Assembly (NCBI GenBank): GCA_030428105.1
Contig: JAUIBE010000011.1
Span: 1 to 64,000, forward strand
Length of the DNA: 64,000 bases
DNA from: Gammaproteobacteria bacterium
GTDB lineage: Bacteria; Pseudomonadota; Gammaproteobacteria; Xanthomonadales; SZUA-36
Reading direction: 5' to 3'
Made by a program: the position numbers and the translations under genes. Below the pieces are notes generated by a model. That model was given only the letters and a program-made list of their open reading frames with translations. It did no database searches and was not told the DNA's origin. Positions 55,246-63,993 of this stretch are shown one piece after another. How positions within the stretch are numbered: the first letter of the stretch is position 1; each line of letters begins with the position of its first letter.

Positions 55246-56588
55246 GCCGCGATGTCAAAGCGGGCCGCTTGAGCCCTGAAAAGATTGCTCAGAACTACGC
55301 CGACCTGCATCCCCTGCTCAGCGGACACGAGGCCGCGGTGGAATCAGCCCGCTGCCTGTTCTGCTTCGACGCGCCTTGCACCGAGGCCTGCCCCACCGGC
55401 ATCGACATCCCCGGGTTTATCCGCAAGATCAACAGCGGCAACGTGCGTGGCGCGGCGGTCACCATCCTCGACTCCAACATCATGGGCGCCACCTGCGCCA
55501 ACGTTTGCCCGGTGGAAGAACTGTGCGAGCAGGTCTGCGTCAAGAACACTGCTGAGCACCGGCCGGTCTCCATCGGCCGCCTGCAGCGCTACGCCACCGA
55601 CCACCTGTTTGAGATCGGCGGCCAGCCTTTTGAACGCGCGGAGCCTAGCGGCAAACGCGTTGCAGTCGTTGGCGCTGGCCCTGCCGGGCTCTCCTGCGCC
55701 CATCGCCTGGCCATGCGCGGCCACGAGGTGGTGGTGTTCGAGGCGCGTGAAAAATCCGGCGGGCTCAACGAATACGGCCTGGCCGCTTACAAGATGACCG
55801 ATGACCGCGCTGCTCGGGAGGTTGAGTTCATCCTTGGTATCGGCGGCATCGAGGTGCGCAATCGCAAGGCGCTGGGCGTGGATTTCAGCCTTAAGGAGTT
55901 GCGCCGCGAATACGACGCGGTGTTTATCGGCATGGGGCACAACGCGGTCAATCACCTGGACATGGACCACGAGGACGACCCCGGCGCGCACAACGCGGTA
56001 GACAAGATCGCGGCCATTCGCCAGCAGGATCTCAACGACATTCCTGTTGGGCGGCGGGTGGTGGTGATTGGCGGCGGCAACACCGCCATCGATATCGCGG
56101 TGCAGATCAAGAAACTCGGCGCCGAGTTCGTCACCATGGTTTACCGCCGAGGTTTCGCCGAGATGGGCGCCACCGACTTTGAACAGGAAGTGGCGCAAAC
56201 CAACGGCGTGCTGCTCAAGACCTGGGCGACCCCCGAACGCATCCTGGTGGACGACGAGGGCGTAACTGGCGTGCGCTTCGAATACACCCAGAACGACGAC
56301 CGCGGCCACCTGGTGGGCACCGGTGAAACCTTCGACCTGCCGGCCGACCAGGTCTTCAAGGCGATCGGCCAGCACTTCGATGAAAACCCGCTGGAGGCCG
56401 ACGACTGCCCCGACATGGACCGTGGCCGCATCCTGGTGGACGAAAACCGCCGCACCTCGTTGGACGGCGTGTGGGCCGGCGGCGACTGCGTGGCCGGCGC
56501 CGATCTTACCGTGGTGGCGGTGCAGGACGGCAAGCTCGCCGCCGAAAGCATCCATCGATACCTGACAGACGGAGCCGCTCATGGCTGA
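55242..56588 (+). CDS. preT: Dihydropyrimidine dehydrogenase, FAD/NAD(P)-binding subunit
   Basis: Electron-input subunit of 448 aa, the equivalent of the N-terminal half of mammalian DPD. The N-terminal iron-sulfur region has CLFCFDAPCTEACPTGIDIPGF-type spacing and CANVCPVEELCEQVCVKN. The FAD motif is VAVVGAGPAGLSCAHRLAMRGHEVVVFE and the NAD(P) motif VVVIGGGNTAIDIAVQ. It passes electrons from NAD(P)H to PreA. It overlaps the permease gene by 4 nt and preA by 8 nt. Confidence 0.95.
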   Translation: MSRDVKAGRLSPEKIAQNYADLHPLLSGHEAAVESARCLFCFDAPCTEACPTGIDIPGFIRKINSGNVRGAAVTILDSNIMGATCANVCPVEELCEQVCVKNTAEHRPVSIGRLQRYATDHLFEIGGQPFERAEPSGKRVAVVGAGPAGLSCAHRLAMRGHEVVVFEAREKSGGLNEYGLAAYKMTDDRAAREVEFILGIGGIEVRNRKALGVDFSLKELRREYDAVFIGMGHNAVNHLDMDHEDDPGAHNAVDKIAAIRQQDLNDIPVGRRVVVIGGGNTAIDIAVQIKKLGAEFVTMVYRRGFAEMGATDFEQEVAQTNGVLLKTWATPERILVDDEGVTGVRFEYTQNDDRGHLVGTGETFDLPADQVFKAIGQHFDENPLEADDCPDMDRGRILVDENRRTSLDGVWAGGDCVAGADLTVVAVQDGKLAAESIHRYLTDGAAHG

Positions 56589-57852
56589 CCTCAGTTGCAA
56601 TATTGCCGGCGTTCGCTCGCCCAACCCCTTCTGGCTGGCTTCCGCGCCACCCACCGACAAGCAATACAACGTGGAACGCGCCTTCGAGGCCGGCTGGGGC
56701 GGCGTGGTGTGGAAAACACTGGGAGAGCCCGGGCCGCCCATCGTCAATGTCTGCTCGCGTTATGGCTCGGTGGATTACAACGGCACCCGAATGATGGGCC
56801 TGAACAACATCGAGCTGATCACCGACAGGCCGCTGGAAGTGAACCTGGCGGAGATTACCGCGGTGAAAAAAGCGTGGCCGGATCGCGCCATGGTGGTTTC
56901 GCTGATGGTGCCGTGCAATGAAAAGGCCTGGAAGGATATTCTCAAGGCTGTCGAGCAAACGGGCTGTGACGGGGTTGAGCTGAATTTCGGCTGCCCGCAC
57001 GGCATGAGCGAGCGCGGCATGGGTTCTGCCGTGGGCCAGGTGCCCGAGTACATCCAGGATGTCACCGGCTGGTGCAAGCAGCACAGCGACCTGCCGGTGT
57101 TCGTCAAGCTCACCCCAAACATCACCGACATCCGTTACCCGGCACGGGCGGCCAATGCCGGCGGCGCCGACGCGGTGTCGCTAATCAACACCATCAACTC
57201 GATTACCTCGGTCAATCTCGACAGCTTTTCACCCGAGCCCTCGGTGGGCGGCAAAGGCGCCCACGGCGGCTATTGCGGCCCGGCGGTCAAACCGATCGCG
57301 CTGAGCATGGTTTCAGAGATCGCCCGCGACCCGGAAACGGCGGGCCTGCCGATCTCCGGCATCGGCGGCATCAGCAACTGGCGCGACGCGGCAGAATTCA
57401 TTGCCCTGGGTTGCGGCAGCGTCCAGGTCTGCACCGCCGCCATGCACTACGGCTTCAAGATCATTGACGACCTGGTCGATGGCCTCAACAACTGGATGGA
57501 TGACAAGGGCCACGCCAACCTGGAAGCTTTCCGCGGCAAGGCGGTGCCCAATGTGACTAACTGGAACGAGCTTGACCTGAACTACAAGACCATCGCTTCC
57601 ATCGACCACGACAAGTGCATCGAGTGTGGGCTGTGCCACATCACCTGCGAGGACACCTCGCACCAGGCGATTGGGCGGCGCAAGGATGAAAACGGCAAGC
57701 GCTGGTACGAGGTCATCGAGGATGAGTGCGTGGGCTGCAACCTGTGCTACCTGGTGTGCCCGGTGGAAGACTGCATCACCATGGTCGAGGTAGACAACGG
57801 CAAGCCGTATATGAACTGGGGCGATCACCCCAACAACCCCATGCGGAACTAG
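56581..57852 (+). CDS. preA: Dihydropyrimidine dehydrogenase, FMN/Fe-S subunit
   Basis: Catalytic subunit of 423 aa that reduces uracil and thymine. FMN-barrel segment: NPFWLASAPPTDKQYNVERAF, LNFGCPHGMSERGMG with the active-site cysteine, and KLTPNITDIRYPARAA. Two C-terminal 4Fe-4S sets follow: CIECGLCHITCEDT and CVGCNLCYLVCPVEDC. The sequence is close to bacterial PreA and the C-terminal half of mammalian DPD. It is the last gene of the operon; repeat copy D lies about 30 nt downstream. Confidence 0.96.
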   Translation: MADLSCNIAGVRSPNPFWLASAPPTDKQYNVERAFEAGWGGVVWKTLGEPGPPIVNVCSRYGSVDYNGTRMMGLNNIELITDRPLEVNLAEITAVKKAWPDRAMVVSLMVPCNEKAWKDILKAVEQTGCDGVELNFGCPHGMSERGMGSAVGQVPEYIQDVTGWCKQHSDLPVFVKLTPNITDIRYPARAANAGGADAVSLINTINSITSVNLDSFSPEPSVGGKGAHGGYCGPAVKPIALSMVSEIARDPETAGLPISGIGGISNWRDAAEFIALGCGSVQVCTAAMHYGFKIIDDLVDGLNNWMDDKGHANLEAFRGKAVPNVTNWNELDLNYKTIASIDHDKCIECGLCHITCEDTSHQAIGRRKDENGKRWYEVIEDECVGCNLCYLVCPVEDCITMVEVDNGKPYMNWGDHPNNPMRN

Positions 57853-57884
57853 CGCCTTCCGTTATTTCGAACGGTCTAGGCGCT

Positions 57885-57995
57885 GGGAACGCAGGGGTGG
57901 TGCCCCCCAAAACTCGCCGTAAACCCATCCATGGGGGCTCGGATGAAACATCCCTGTTTCATACGGTTTTGGGGGACACCACCCACTCCGTTCCC
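57885..57995 (+). repeat. Three-way-junction repeat, copy D
   Basis: Closing stem P1: 57885-57913 pairs with 57966-57995 over almost the whole length (GGGAACG..G.GGGTGGTG.CCCCCAAAAC, one bulge and few mismatches). P2: CCCAT-CC-ATGGG (57924-57935), perfect, where copy C has TACAT-CC-ATGTA. P3: ATGAAACA-TCCC-TGTTTCAT (57943-57962), perfect. It is placed between the convergent preA and a secreted-protein gene. Confidence 0.9.
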
Positions 57996-58023
57996 ATGTG
58001 ACACCGCGGCTCGCCATGCCGTG

Positions 58024-59100
58024 CTATTCGAAACCGTCCTTGAACGACATCGGCACCACGCTCCGCACACATTCGTAGGTTTCGGCAATTCTTGCCCCGG
58101 TATCAATCACCTCGAAATCCGTGACATCCACATCCAGCGCACCCGGCGACTGGTCAAACACGCGTGAGTTGATGCCCAGTTCCGCCCAACTGGTTTCGGT
58201 AAACAGATCGCTCTCGGCGGTCAGGGCAATGTTGCCGCCGTCGGCCAGGACAATGCCGTAGCGCTTGAAGGTGTTGAGGATCACACGCGCGGCCGGGTTG
58301 TAGCCGTCCAGGGGGAAATCGGCGCGCATGCGCAGCCGGGCGCCGTAGGGAATGGAGTTGACCGGCCCGCTGGGGCCGCCGGCGTGGGAAGCCGGGCGCA
58401 CATACAGGCGGCCGGATACGCCGCCCAGGCTGGCGTCGCTGGCCATGCGCTCATTGCGAATGATGAAGCGGATGGCGTGGCCGAGGTCGCCATTGCCGGA
58501 AGGATCAAGCGCCAGTTCAGCAGCAATGTCATCGGCATTGAACATCAATGGCGCCATCGGGAAGCCGGCCGCATCGGCGCTGGTGCAGTGTTCTCCCCTG
58601 CCCTCGGGCGGATACACCTGGTCGAGTTGCCACACGGCCAGGCACTGGGCCTCCAGCGCGTTGCTGCCGCTGGCGGTGACGCGGTAGGCCTCGTAAAGGG
58701 TGCTGCCCTGCACGACCAACAGGTGGCAATCGCTGCCCAGGTTGTCGCAGACCAGGCCGGTTTCGCCTTCGATGGCAGCGCCGGCAGGAACGGGCATGGC
58801 GGTTCCGGGCGTTTCGCAATCGGGCGTGTAATAGCCATCGGGATGGCTGACGATGGTGCGGGTGGGCGCGCTACTGTCTGCATGGACCACGTGCAGGGAA
58901 AAATCGATCTGCATGCGGCGAAAGTTGGTGCCGCCAAAGCCGCCCAGTGAATCCAGGGTGGAAATCATTAAGGCCGAATTGGCGTGCAATGGCGCCGCCT
59001 CGATATTCTGGTTCCACACCGCGGCGTCGGGAAAGCGCGGCAATGGGGCTGCAACGGCCTCGAAACAGACCAGCAGGATGGCGAACAAAGCCCCCTTCAT
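58024..59100 (-). CDS. Secreted protein of unknown function
   Basis: Unrecognised exported protein of 358 aa. The start at 59100 gives a signal peptide (MKGALFAILLVCFEAVAA). The mature part is acidic, with about eight cysteines in the middle and end (e.g. YYTPDCETPG, LGSDCHLLVV, AQCLAVW, GEHCTSADAAG, YECVRSV), suggesting disulfides in the periplasm or outside. Segments such as ERMASDASLGGVSGRLYVRPASHAGG resemble beta-rich secreted proteins seen in related marine bacteria, but I cannot name a family. Its 3' end faces preA. Confidence 0.75.
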   Translation of the reverse strand: MKGALFAILLVCFEAVAAPLPRFPDAAVWNQNIEAAPLHANSALMISTLDSLGGFGGTNFRRMQIDFSLHVVHADSSAPTRTIVSHPDGYYTPDCETPGTAMPVPAGAAIEGETGLVCDNLGSDCHLLVVQGSTLYEAYRVTASGSNALEAQCLAVWQLDQVYPPEGRGEHCTSADAAGFPMAPLMFNADDIAAELALDPSGNGDLGHAIRFIIRNERMASDASLGGVSGRLYVRPASHAGGPSGPVNSIPYGARLRMRADFPLDGYNPAARVILNTFKRYGIVLADGGNIALTAESDLFTETSWAELGINSRVFDQSPGALDVDVTDFEVIDTGARIAETYECVRSVVPMSFKDGFE

Positions 59101-59236
59101 GAAATAACCCTCCCTGGCTACTTCCTGGTGATCCTCAAAGTGTACGCCTCTGTGGGTGGTAATCGCCAATCACTCGCCTAGACTCCATAGGGACCAGGAA
59201 ACCTGTTTCACCAGCTTGCAACCCGGAGGAATCGCC

Positions 59237-59617
59237 ATGCACAAGAGCCAACTTGCCGGTTTTATCATCGACTGCCAGGGCGATGACCTGGACAGCGCCG
59301 CCACCTTCTGGTCGCAGGCCCTGGGCCTGGAAAAGCAGGCCGCGGACGACCCGGCTGAATCTGACTACGTCTTGCTGAACACCCGCCCGGAAGAAGTGCA
59401 TATCGAAGTGCAGCGCGTGGATCACCCTTCGCGGGTGCACCTGGACATTGAAACCGATGACATCGAAGCAGAGGTCGCCCGGCTGGAGCGACTGGGTGCG
59501 AAGCGCCTTTCCGACATTCGCGGCTGGGTGGTGATGGAAGCGCCCACCGGCCAGCGCTTTTGCGTGGTGAAGCCGGCGCGCGCGAATTTCGAGGAAACCG
59601 CCAACGCCTGGAGTTAG
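59237..59617 (+). CDS. VOC-superfamily (glyoxalase-like) protein
   Basis: Protein of 126 aa with the two beta-alpha-beta-beta-beta modules of the vicinal-oxygen-chelate fold: FIIDCQGDDLDSAATFWSQALGL, then VHIEVQRVDHPSRVHLDIETDDIEAEVARLERLGAK and a final PTGQRFCVVKP. It resembles the Glyoxalase_6 group of small stand-alone proteins whose substrates are unknown. ATG at 59237 follows GGAGGA; a longer in-frame version starts inside the divergent gene's upstream region and is not conserved. Confidence 0.85.
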   Translation: MHKSQLAGFIIDCQGDDLDSAATFWSQALGLEKQAADDPAESDYVLLNTRPEEVHIEVQRVDHPSRVHLDIETDDIEAEVARLERLGAKRLSDIRGWVVMEAPTGQRFCVVKPARANFEETANAWS

Positions 59618-59631
59618 GCGCCTCGCAGCCA

Positions 59632-60234
59632 TCAGATTCCGGTCAGGCGTTGCACGTCCTCCACGTAGACAATCTCGCAGGCGCCCTGCCCGGTATCCTC
59701 GCGGGTCAGTGAAGTGCGCCAGCGCCAGCCTGAATGGTGGTCGACATCCACCAGGTAACCGTTGATCCGGATCACGTCACCGGGGCGAAGTTTCTTGAGT
59801 TCGCGTTCCACGAAACTGTCCGCCGGGATCATGTGCATGTTGGCGCTGGAGCGAATGATTTCCGGCTCGGGGATCGGCGGCGGCAGCGCGTAGCGCGTGT
59901 AGTACCACCTGCCGGACTGGCGAATGCTCATCTGGTCTAGCACCGCCTGGTCGGACATCCGCCCCCAGCCCAGCGCCAGGTCGATGGGAGAAAGGTCGGC
60001 CTCGGTGCCCATGAAATAGGTTTCGCGGCCCAGGATCCTGGCCTGGATATCAAACCGGGCCCTGCGGGTCACCTGGAACTCCTCGTAGTCAAAAGCCTCG
60101 GGACGACGCAAATTGGTTTGCACCGGAGCCAGCGGAACCAGCACGCCTGGCGGATGCTCCAGCGGACGGTAGCGCCACTGGTTGTAGCCCACATAGGCTG
60201 CCACAAGCAGCAGGATGACAAGCAGTTTTCGCAT
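59632..60234 (-). CDS. Membrane-anchored protein of unknown function
   Basis: Protein of 200 aa with one N-terminal hydrophobic segment (MRKLLVILLLVAAYVGYNQW) that may be an anchor or an uncleaved signal. The rest is basic and beta-rich, with segments ARILGRETYFMGTEADLSPIDLALGWGRMSD, IRQSGRWYYTRY and LRPGDVIRINGYLVDVDHHSGWRWRTSLTREDTGQGACEIVYVEDV. The last part recalls an OB-like fold seen in bacterial conserved hypothetical proteins. No function can be given. Confidence 0.8.
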   Translation of the reverse strand: MRKLLVILLLVAAYVGYNQWRYRPLEHPPGVLVPLAPVQTNLRRPEAFDYEEFQVTRRARFDIQARILGRETYFMGTEADLSPIDLALGWGRMSDQAVLDQMSIRQSGRWYYTRYALPPPIPEPEIIRSSANMHMIPADSFVERELKKLRPGDVIRINGYLVDVDHHSGWRWRTSLTREDTGQGACEIVYVEDVQRLTGI

Positions 60235-60287
60235 GGCGCCACTATAACCGCCGATGGCGGCCAGTTGGCAACCTCATTGCGAAACCG

Positions 60288-61229
60288 TCAATTGGCCAAC
60301 TGTTTTTTCTGGAAAAACCCTGCAGAGCGGCAGCGCAGCACCATCAGCGCGTGGCGGATCTCGGCAAAGCCAAGGATTACCAGGTTGCCAAACAGCACCA
60401 GGATCACGCCAGCGATGATGTGGCCATCCATGGGCAGGTCCTCGAACAGCACCGACAGCACAAAGGCCACCACCGGGAACATGACAACCGCGTATCCCGC
60501 CCGGGCTGGGCCAATCTGCCCCACCAGCTTGAGATAACTGCCAAAGGCGACGATGGTGCCAAACACGGCCAGGTAAAGCAGCGAGGACACGTAGCTGAAG
60601 GTGTACTCGAAGTTGAAAGGCACGCCCTTGCGCCACGCCACCACGGTGGTGATCAGCGTTCCGTAGAACATGCCCCAGGCATTCGCCTGCAACACCGGCA
60701 CACCCGAGGCCTGCGCACGGGTTGACACCATGTTGCCGAACGAAGCCGACAGTGCGCCGGCCAGGCTCAGCGAGGCGCCGATGAGGGTTTTGTCAGTGAG
60801 GCTGATCGAAGCCACTTCCGGCCAGAACAACACCACCACGCCGGCCATGCCAAAGCTCGCGCCCATCCACACCCGGGGCTCCACCCGGGTTCCGAAGAAC
60901 AGCCGGGCATTCAGTATGTTCATCCACACCATGGTGGAAAACGCCACCGCGTTCAGCGCCGAGGCAATGTAGACCTGGGCCGAGTAGGTGGCGATGTAAT
61001 TGAAGCTGAACAACAGCACGCCCAGCAGCACGAAGCGCAGGTGGTCCTTCAGGCCATAACGCATCTTCAGGCCACGCACCAGGGCGTAACCCATCAGCAG
61101 TGCGGTGGCGATGCCATAGCGGTAGGCGACAGAAACCTCGGGGGCGACTTCGCCCAACTGGAAATTGATCAGGAGCCAGGTTGAACCCCAGATCAGAACG
61201 GCCGTTGCGTACAAGAACAGGTTGTTCAC
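60288..61229 (-). CDS. EamA/DMT-family transporter
   Basis: Ten-helix membrane protein of 313 aa made of two EamA repeats; the first begins FLYATAVLIWGSTWLLINFQLGEVAP, the second at about residue 150 (LIGASLSLAGALSASFGNMVSTR). Such proteins export amino acids or other metabolites. Translation starts with GTG at 61229. The gene is divergent from the MocR regulator, which is a common pairing and suggests the exporter is its target. Confidence 0.88.
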   Translation of the reverse strand: MNNLFLYATAVLIWGSTWLLINFQLGEVAPEVSVAYRYGIATALLMGYALVRGLKMRYGLKDHLRFVLLGVLLFSFNYIATYSAQVYIASALNAVAFSTMVWMNILNARLFFGTRVEPRVWMGASFGMAGVVVLFWPEVASISLTDKTLIGASLSLAGALSASFGNMVSTRAQASGVPVLQANAWGMFYGTLITTVVAWRKGVPFNFEYTFSYVSSLLYLAVFGTIVAFGSYLKLVGQIGPARAGYAVVMFPVVAFVLSVLFEDLPMDGHIIAGVILVLFGNLVILGFAEIRHALMVLRCRSAGFFQKKQLAN

Positions 61230-61349
61230 AGCGCACCCCCAAAGGATGTCGATTCATTGAAACTGGATGACATTCTGCGCGCCCGGGTGCATACTTAACA
61301 GAAACACAATTTCGAAAATGGAACATTAACAGTTTGCAGGTAAGTTGCC

Positions 61350-62795
61350 ATGATCGCAGTCGACAAAAGCGCCCAGTCTTTTCTTTACCAACAGGTCGTT
61401 GAGCTGATTGTCCAGCAAGTTGAAAACGGCACCCTCCGGCCCGGCGACCGTTTGCCATCGCTGCGCCGCCTGAGCAACAAGCTGGAAGTCAGCATCCCCA
61501 CGGTGCGCCAGGCCTACCTCGAACTGGAACGCCACGGACGCATCGAAGCCAGGCCCAAATCGGGCTACTTCGTTCAGGCCAAGCGCATCAACCCCCTGGT
61601 CAGAACCCAGTGCAAGAGCTGCAAGCCGGTGGAGGTGCGCTGCCGCAACCTGATCGACCGTGTCTACTCGTCAATCCACCAACCCGGCATGTTACCGCTG
61701 GGCATAGCAAACCCCTCGTTGGCCAGCCCGGCCACCAAGACACTTCATCGGGCCATGAAGCGCATCATGGCGCGCGCCGAAGCACGTTCCCTCACCTACG
61801 CTCCGTTTTACGGCGAACCGGGCCTGTGCCGCCAGATTGCTTACCGCTATCTCAACCAGGGCGGTTCGGTAGACCCCAACGAGGTGCTGATTACCAACGG
61901 CGGGCAGGAAGCGCTGACGCTGGCCCTGAAATCGGTTGCCCAGCCCGGCGACGTGATCGCGGTGGAAAGCCCGGCCTATTACGGCATGCTGGAACTGATC
62001 GAGAGCCTCGACATGCTGGCGCTGGAAATCGAGACCTGCGCGGTGGAAGGGATTGAACTCAAACAACTTGAACGAGCGCTCAAGTCACACCGTATCGCCG
62101 CCTGCCTGTTCTCGTCGGCCATCAACAACCCGCTGGGCTGCCTGAGCAGCGACGAGTACCGCCGCGAACTGGTGGAACTGCTCGAGCGCTACCAGGTTCC
62201 GCTGATCGAGGATGATGTCTATGGCGAGCTGTTTTTCGAAGGGCCGCGCCCTCGCCCGGCACAGTTCTTTTCGCGCAAGGGACTGGTGCTTACCGCCGGA
62301 TCATTCTCCAAGACGGTCGCCCCCGGCTACCGTATCGGCTGGCTGCTGCCCGGCAGTTATGGTGAAGAGGCGCGCAAACTCAAACGAGCGTTGTCCTGCT
62401 CATCCGGGTTGTTACAGCAACTGACGCTGGCCGACTTCATGGCCTCGCATGACTACGACCGGCACCTGAATCGATTGCGCCCCATCCTGCGCCAGAATGC
62501 AGAACGCATGGTGGCTTGCGTGGAGAAATACTTTCCTGCCCAGACCGCGATCTCGCGCCCCAGGGGCGGCTCCGTGCTGTGGCTGGAACTGCCGCCGGAA
62601 ATCAGCTCCGAGCCGCTGTTCGAGGCCGCACGGGAACAATGCATCAGCATTGTCCCCGGCGGCATCTTCTCAGCCGAAAACCGTTACCAGAACTTTGTCC
62701 GCTTGAGCTTCGGGCACCCCTGGTCGGAGGAGATCGAACACGGCATCGAAACCCTGGGCCGCATGGTGCAACAACAATTGCAGAAAGCGGCCTAG
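61350..62795 (+). CDS. MocR-family regulator (GntR winged helix + aminotransferase fold)
   Basis: Fusion regulator of 481 aa. Residues ~1-70: GntR winged helix (LYQQVVELIVQQVENGTLRPGDRLPSLRRLSN, VSIPTVRQAYLELERHGRIEARPKSGYFV). Residues ~110-480: aminotransferase-like fold with LTYAPFYGEPGLCRQIA, ITNGGQEALTLAL, SSAINNPLGCLSSDEYR, IEDDVYGELFF and the PLP-lysine region GSFSKTVAPGYRIGWLLPG. It probably responds to an amine or PLP-linked ligand. The divergent DMT exporter is the obvious target; the 120-bp space contains the palindrome TTTCGAAA at 61310-61317. Confidence 0.92.
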   Translation: MIAVDKSAQSFLYQQVVELIVQQVENGTLRPGDRLPSLRRLSNKLEVSIPTVRQAYLELERHGRIEARPKSGYFVQAKRINPLVRTQCKSCKPVEVRCRNLIDRVYSSIHQPGMLPLGIANPSLASPATKTLHRAMKRIMARAEARSLTYAPFYGEPGLCRQIAYRYLNQGGSVDPNEVLITNGGQEALTLALKSVAQPGDVIAVESPAYYGMLELIESLDMLALEIETCAVEGIELKQLERALKSHRIAACLFSSAINNPLGCLSSDEYRRELVELLERYQVPLIEDDVYGELFFEGPRPRPAQFFSRKGLVLTAGSFSKTVAPGYRIGWLLPGSYGEEARKLKRALSCSSGLLQQLTLADFMASHDYDRHLNRLRPILRQNAERMVACVEKYFPAQTAISRPRGGSVLWLELPPEISSEPLFEAAREQCISIVPGGIFSAENRYQNFVRLSFGHPWSEEIEHGIETLGRMVQQQLQKAA

Positions 62796-62802
62796 AGGCT
62801 GC

Positions 62803-63663
62803 CTAGCCCAGCGGCTTCTTGAAGCGCAGGGTCATGCGGTCGCTCTCGCCAATCTCGGTCCATGGCGCCTTGCAGGCCGCCAGCTGCTCGGCGTCATCTT
62901 GCACATCGCGGCAGGCGCGGTAGCCCGGAGGCAGCGTCCACACGCCAAACTCGTGGTCGTGGTCGTCTTTGGGGTTGGCGTTCACTTCCGAGCGACCATC
63001 CAGGTAGAGCCCAGCCTTGCCAGCGATTTCAATAATCGTGGCTTCGGGCACGTAGCCGGAGGGAATCGACTCCTCCAGTTCAACGCCCTCGGCGGCGCGG
63101 TGCTGAACAATGCCCAGCACCCCACCCGGCTTCAACACCCGGGCGAACTCGGCAAAGATGCCGTCGGCAATGCCGTCATTGATCCAGCCGTGGGCATTCC
63201 TGAAGGTCACGATCATGTCCACCGAATCGGCCTCACCCAGGTTGGATGATTCCGGCGGCGAGAAAGGAACCACGGCCACCTGGTCGTAAAGCTCCGGTGA
63301 TTCGCGGAATGTCTCCAGCATCGCCTCGTGCTGGGCATAGCGGTATTCAGGCTGCCCCTCGATGTCGATGTCGTAGCTGGCTGCAATGTACTGGCCGTGG
63401 TGGCGCATGGCCGGCGCCAGGATCTCGGTGTACCAGCCGCCGCCGGGGGTGATTTCCATCACCGTCATGCCATCCTTGAGCCCAAAAAATGTGAGTGTGC
63501 CTACCGGGTGGCGGTACTTGTTACGCGCCTTGTTGGCCTCGGAGCGGTGGTCACCGAGCATCGCACTTTCGATGCGGGCTGCAACCTCCGCGTGCCCGGC
63601 CATGGCTGGGAAGGCGGCCACCGCGAGACAAGTGGACAGGATGGAAATCGCGAGCTTGTGCAT
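62803..63663 (-). CDS. Exported SAM-methyltransferase-fold protein
   Basis: Protein of 286 aa with a signal peptide (MHKLAISILSTCLAVAAFPAMAG) followed by a class I methyltransferase-like domain: GMTVMEITPGGGWYTEILAP (motif I-like), VDMIVTFRNAHGWIND and FAEFARVLKPGGVLGIVQHR. A family of predicted methyltransferases with signal peptides (COG4798-like) exists. SAM is not known in the periplasm, so the activity is doubtful and the fold may have been reused. It is 7 nt from the end of the convergent MocR gene and just downstream of the 63691 gene. Confidence 0.85.
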   Translation of the reverse strand: MHKLAISILSTCLAVAAFPAMAGHAEVAARIESAMLGDHRSEANKARNKYRHPVGTLTFFGLKDGMTVMEITPGGGWYTEILAPAMRHHGQYIAASYDIDIEGQPEYRYAQHEAMLETFRESPELYDQVAVVPFSPPESSNLGEADSVDMIVTFRNAHGWINDGIADGIFAEFARVLKPGGVLGIVQHRAAEGVELEESIPSGYVPEATIIEIAGKAGLYLDGRSEVNANPKDDHDHEFGVWTLPPGYRACRDVQDDAEQLAACKAPWTEIGESDRMTLRFKKPLG

Positions 63664-63690
63664 TGCATGTTCTCCAGTTGGTTCTTCAGT

Positions 63691-63993
63691 TTATGCGGGG
63701 TTGCGAAATGATCTTCTGAAAGCAGCCGCCAGGCAGACGCCGGCCAGCACAGCGGCCAATAATGCCACCTCGCGGACCTGTGGCAAACCCTGGGCCACCG
63801 CTACCAGGGCAACCGTTGCGCCCGCACGCACCCGGCGCAGGTCAAGGTTGCGCTGCCTGACGTCGCAAACAGACGCCACGCTGTCCAGCAACAGCACGTT
63901 CAGGCCAAACACGAGTACAGCGAGGGCCGCCAGCCACTGCGGCAGCGATTGTGGTGCGCTAAGCAACTGCAGGCTGCTGTCGTGATCCACCAT
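63691..63993 (-). CDS. Small membrane protein of unknown function
   Basis: Protein of 100 aa with two or three hydrophobic stretches (about residues 19-38, 60-68 and 76-90) and a basic end. The ATG at 63993 is only 7 nt from the end of the window, so a start further upstream cannot be excluded. It ends 27 nt before the exported methyltransferase-like gene on the same strand and is probably its operon partner. Family not recognised. Confidence 0.5.
   Translation of the reverse strand: MVDHDSSLQLLSAPQSLPQWLAALAVLVFGLNVLLLDSVASVCDVRQRNLDLRRVRAGATVALVAVAQGLPQVREVALLAAVLAGVCLAAAFRRSFRNPA

Noticed and set aside
60262-60308. Hairpin CAGTTGG/CCAACTG followed by six T on the plus strand
   Set aside because: The loop is 27 nt and no plus-strand gene ends before it, so a terminator call has no support.
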